NCBI GenBank assembly: GCA_014529385.2
Contig: JABFUD020000315.1
Span: 1-64,000, forward strand
DNA length: 64,000 bases
Source of the DNA: Adiantum capillus-veneris
Taxonomy: Eukaryota; Streptophyta; Polypodiopsida; Polypodiales; Pteridaceae
Direction of reading: 5' to 3'
Below, piece by piece: positions 59,788-64,000 of the stretch. The notes under the pieces are model-generated. The model ran no database searches. It worked only from the letters and a program-made list of their open reading frames with translations, and was not told the origin of the DNA. The position numbers were made by a program, and so were the translations under genes. Every line of letters begins with the position of its first letter. Within the stretch, counting starts at the first letter, position 1.

Positions 59788-59993
59788 ATATGTTCTACTG
59801 TGCAACATGGGGTAGCTCGATGTTTTGGGTCGGCATCTTCTTCCCCTTCTGCGTCTTGCTGCCCGTTCTGCAGCTTGGCTACCCCACGCCCTCCGCCCGC
59901 ATACTCCTCTTAATCTTCACCCCCCTCCTCGCTTGCATCGGCTTGCTTCCTCTCATACCCACATGGCTTCATCTCAAGCGCCGATTGACATAA
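59788..59993 (+). pseudogene. Cys-rich membrane protein gene, 3' part
   Basis: After the duplicated ATATG the host frame resumes in the same phase as at 54901 (FYCATWGSSMFWVG...). It has two hydrophobic segments (MFWVGIFFPFCVLLPVLQLG and ILLLIFTPLLACIGLLPLIP), a short basic tail (HLKRRLT) and a stop at 59991-59993. With the segment before the break, this gives three predicted membrane spans. The pre-insertion gene was therefore open across this site. Confidence 0.65.
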
Positions 59994-60238
59994 ATTTCCA
60001 TTCCCCGTGTCCACTCTACCGCTTTTCTAAATGTTCATTTGTAAATTATGTACATATACAACGAGTGAGTGACATTCTCTTTGCCTCGAATTATTAAGGT
60101 CAAACCAAACCAACAAGTGTGTGACCCGCATAGGGGGACATTGGGTTACACACACACACACACATTTGGAAGGGTGTGTGGAAGTGCACGCAAGCAAGGA
60201 GGGTGCATTAAAGTCCTTGTAATCACTCCCAAAATATG

Positions 60239-60291
<53 letters not shown>

Positions 60292-60307
60292 CCCCCCCCC
60301 CCCCAAA

Positions 60308-60346
<39 letters not shown>

Positions 60347-60484
60347 CCATCAAATCTTGAGATCTAAACTCATCGAGTAGATCTTTGATATCTCTTTGAT
60401 TTGTTTCCATGACATTAACAATTGCTTTCATGCCATTAAAAATTCCCTCCTTCCCTTTGTCTCTTTATCATCAAATCTTGAGTA

Positions 60485-60583
<99 letters not shown>

Positions 60584-60817
60584 GGCTAATTATAGCCTGT
60601 TGTTATTTTCTTGGGACTGTTGGTTTGGGGTACCTTTGGTGAATAACCGGTTTGAATTCACTAGGTAAATTTTTTTAGGTGGTACCTTAATGGTACCTAA
60701 CCCTTAGTTGGTTGTTAAATGGGTTATGGGCGGGTTACCCGGCTCTGTAAATGATGTCTACTTCTACTTATTAATGAGGTGGCTCCCTCCTGACGGTTCT
60801 GCGATTCAGTGCTCTAA

Positions 60818-60876
<59 letters not shown>

Positions 60877-61833
60877 GCGACGCTGTTGCACCATCCACCT
60901 CTTGAAGCCGGGCCCGTCATACGGCTTGAAGGCAGGTGGCCACTTGCTCCAAACCCTATAAAAAGGTGAGCTTTACATGCTCACTTAGAATTGGTGGTGT
61001 GTGTGTGTACTTATGAGTAGTTGTCTGCACATTAGGACTGTGAGGGTTTTACATGCAAAGGGATATTGTTAAGTGTCGGATCTATGGCACAGGGCAAGGA
61101 TAAGCAGGCTATTGTGGAGCTCGCTGCTCCGACTCAATCTTAGGTGACTTATGGCTTTGAAATGAACTGATTTCCGAACTGTTTGATGAGTTGTGATTCA
61201 CTTGTTGGTACTATGGTAATATTCCTCATGCATATGCCAATAGAGGTACATGAAGGGAAACTTCTATCGAACTGTTTTGTATTTACGGCACTTGTCTTTT
61301 TTTACTCACCCTGTGAGTTAGGAATTGCTTTTAAGTGACTTATCATATGCATGTGTATGAGCACCCTTTCGGTGTCTGCGGCTTTGTTTTATAATTCCCT
61401 TTCGAGTTTATGTATATCTGTCAATGCATATTTGTCATCGGCATGTAAAGAAACATTGAAAGTTTGTATCTTCTTTTAAATACTGGTTAACTGTGACCTT
61501 GAAAGTCAGTTTTAAAAAGCGAGAAGGGGGGGGGGGGGGGGGTAATGATAGAATTTCTTCTTAAAAATCTACTGAATGACCCTATATAGTGGGGTTGCCG
61601 GGGTATATGACAAGGGGTCTATATATTCTGGTAAGGTTGCCGTGGCGGTTATACTATGGTTGATGTGCCTCTAGGTTGGTTCTCGTGCTTACCATTCTTG
61701 AGTCCATGTTGTTGTGTATATGGATCTTGGGAAAAACTTCTTAAATGTGCCAAATGAATGGTTGTGAACAAGTTTATGATGGATTGTGGCCGAATATGGT
61801 TATGAATATGATTATGATGGGTAATGGACTGTG
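59994..61833. other. Non-coding DNA rich in microsatellites
   Basis: Composite tracts: (CT)n, C-run, A-run then (CA)n at about 60245-60341; (CT)n(CA)n at about 60487-60581; (CT)n at about 60821-60873; and a run of 17 G at 61526-61542. Between them I see no gene. All short frames here are tract translations. Confidence 0.7.
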
Positions 61834-62080
61834 TGCTCCTTGTCGCACTGTCGAAGCAAGGGACTTGTCAATACACCGTGTGCGAGCCACAAATGGCTCC
61901 AAGCACACAACAAGATTAATCTAGCAAGCTCAAGAGAGCAAAGGGTGTGTCACTCACAGCTCTATGCTCGCCTTCGGGGTGGATTCCTCGCCGCGATGAA
62001 GAAGAAGCTACAGTCGTGCCACACTCAACCGCTTCACCACCGTCGTGCCTTCGTAATGCTCGATCGCGCACACACACTCC

Positions 62081-62141
<61 letters not shown>

Positions 62142-62452
62142 ACGCACACAAGGAGGTGAAGAAGAAGAAGATGGAGATGGAGATGGAGCAAGAGCACTCT
62201 TCTATTGCACAAATGAGAGAATGAGTGAATTTTAGGTTTAGTTGGCTTTTATATGAGCTCACCCCATTCACACTTGGGCGCCCATGCTTAGCCAACTAAT
62301 CCCTTGAATGTCCCAGTTAGAGTGCGCCTCTCATCGGCGATCACTCTTACCCTTTTCCTATTGGTCCGATAAGCCCGGTACCTGACTCTACCAAATACAT
62401 AATACACGTCCGTCGTAGGTGATGGGGTGTCCGTGAACCGTGAGGGTTAACA
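61834..62452 (-). mobile_element. Third LTR of the central gypsy family, minus strand (3' LTR or solo-like)
   Basis: Matches the palindrome LTR (16851-17436) over its length, with moderate divergence: GTTAACA at 62446-62452, TATA in TTTTATATGAGC (about 62249), a CT/CA tract (about 62083-62151) and ACACCGTGTGCGAG near the other end. On the minus strand it is preceded by GGAAGGGGGGCA, a good polypurine tract (plus 62453-62464). This argues that it is the 3' LTR of an element whose body lies to the right. No clear 5 bp duplication was found. Confidence 0.8.
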
Positions 62453-64000
62453 TGCCCCCCTTCCTGATGTAGATTCTGTCCTCGGAAGCTATTGAGTTGA
62501 AGCATTTGAGATGGAAGAGCATTTGAGATGAATGTCCTTTGCCTTCTTCAGTCACTGCAAAATCAAACAACATTGGCACAGTAATTGCATTCTCATAAGT
62601 GATTAAAAATCATATGCAGTTTTAGGTAGACAAATTGATTGGTAAAATAATTTCAAACAATTTGTTAGCAATGAACATTAAATTGCAATGTAATCAAATG
62701 CATAAACAGATGTAAAGGTAAAAAATTAACAAGTCTGGGGTCGCTAATTTGACGGTTGAAAGGCACTAGAGATTGAATATTAATACCATGGGTAAGCTTC
62801 TTAATTTTCTATGGTAAATTAAATTGTTTAATCGCGAGAGCCAAGTATTCATGTTCGAGGGCTGACTAGAGGCTATATCTAGAAGACCTTGTACTTAAGC
62901 TACCATAAAAGGAATTTCTCATGAAATCATCGCCTGACTGATTACTTTTTCTTTGACCCCCCAAAGTCTTTTCACAGTGATTCAATTTTGATGTGTGTGC
63001 TTATTTTGTATGCCTTGCAGGGTTTTTTGCTTTTCAAGTAAAAGCGCCCATACTGGGAACCTCTAGGGCTCTAGTACCATAGGCAATACATGTGAGTGAA
63101 GTACCAAATCAAGCTGAGATTTCTCTTCCAGCTTAAGATTTTACAGTGTGGCACTTTGATTTTTTGTTTGTTCATTTTCAACATTTTAATTTTGTAACTT
63201 TGGGGGGTCATATAACACTGATACACCTCCCCAGGCTCATCACACTAGTAAACTCCCTTTATAATACTTAAGCTAAAGGTCAATAGGGTCAAGCCCACTA
63301 GAAAGCCCTAGTACATTTCACACAATGCTACCTAAATTGGATTAAGAACCTAAGTAACCATTAATTATTAGGAAGGCATTCCCCATGGTATTAAGAGAAG
63401 ATTTCTAACACCTAACTTGGTCAAACTAGCTTAGTCGGACTGCTTGATTTTTAAACCTAGACAAGTGATTATGACAAAAAAATACATTGAATTAAATGTT
63501 TGATACTAAGCAAATGCGGTGAATATTAGGCTACCAATCACAATTAAAGCTGACAATCATAGATGCAAAAAAGATAAGGGGCAATGCTAATGGACAAGAA
63601 ACACCTGCAAGTGTCGATGGTCGCGCTTGATTTGAAGAGTGAGTCGAGATAAAGATTCCTTGAAGGTCCAAATCCTACCAATAGCAACACGCTCTTGTAC
63701 ACACTAGGAAACAAAAGGAATACCTCCAGGAGGCACATTAGTGGAAAAAGGTACCAACACTTATTGAACACAACAAAAAACATAAGGAACCCTAACCTAA
63801 TTATTTGCACTCCCCCTAGAGAGTCAAGGGAATAGGATATTGTAGAGGTTGGGGGAAAACCCTAAGGCTAAACCCCTATCCTCGTCGTCGCGATAAACAA
63901 AGTCATCATCCATGAGACCATATGTGCCATCCGTGTAGTCGTGTAAATTTTCTTCTTCATCATAGGTGCCCATGTTTACTGAGAAGGTCACTAGAAGCCT
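62453..64000 (-). other. Probable degenerate interior or flank of that gypsy element
   Basis: Next to the LTR a minus-strand frame (62579-62388) contains FAVTEEGKGHSSQM and SEDRIYIRKGG, possibly the end of pol, but it is too short to assign. From 62580 to 63540 I see no coding sequence. A minus-strand frame at 63810-63544 is unrecognised. Confidence 0.35.
63824..63973 (-). other. Short acidic open frame at the window edge, unknown
   Basis: 49 codons starting MGTYDEEENLHDYTDG and rich in Asp/Glu. Protein-like composition, with a stop at 63824-63826. It could be a first exon of a gene or the start of a retroelement protein. No family recognised. Confidence 0.25.

Overview
This is nuclear DNA of a land plant, most likely a fern or another non-seed plant with a large, repeat-rich genome. 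The evidence is: a multi-exon Euonymus-lectin (EUL) type gene with GT..AG introns; a decayed pentatricopeptide-repeat (PPR) gene; plant-type Ty1/copia and Ty3/gypsy elements, the latter with a primer site matching plant tRNA-Asp; a CACTA transposon end; and many long (CT)n and (CA)n tracts. The fern assignment is inference. No rRNA, tRNA, CRISPR or organelle genes were seen. | The dominant feature is a giant inverted repeat. Positions 1-18134 (left arm) return in reverse complement at 21641-39594 (right arm), around a 3.5 kb single-copy spacer. Reading outward to inward on the left, each arm holds: part of a TTAA-flanked DNA element; a degraded gypsy integrase; a CACTA end with a decayed ORF and a perfect 33-bp-stem hairpin; a kilobase-scale (CT)n block with islands; a 2.6 kb direct repeat (A1); a broken reverse transcriptase (RT) gene with a CxC motif, interrupted by a 1320 bp TTAA element; a second copy of the 2.6 kb repeat (A2); and a gypsy LTR with tRNA-Asp primer site and leader. 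The spacer is that gypsy element's decayed gag. The two inward-facing LTRs therefore point at gag from both sides, and no pol or 3' LTR is present. The RT gene, its flanking direct repeats and the bordering microsatellites fit a Penelope-like element (PLE) of the CxC-bearing Naiad/Chlamys type; this assignment is inference. | From 39.6 kb to the end the DNA is not palindromic. It holds the rest of a second TTAA element (39150-40383), a stray piece of the same gypsy integrase (42139-42298), the EUL lectin gene on the minus strand (42555 to about 45150, with one exon tandemly duplicated around a CT tract), a PPR pseudogene, a decayed minus-strand transposase with a VGHTHEDID motif, and a 5'-truncated minus-strand Copia element with a 143 bp LTR. 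A Cys-rich membrane-protein gene follows (from 54289). It is split by a second Copia element (54902-59787) with a 5 bp target duplication and an open 1107-codon reading frame, but a deleted LTR/PBS/gag junction. The last 4 kb holds microsatellites and another LTR of the gypsy family found at the palindrome centre. | Apart from the lectin gene, the split membrane-protein gene and the PPR remnant, nearly everything is transposable-element DNA in nested layers.
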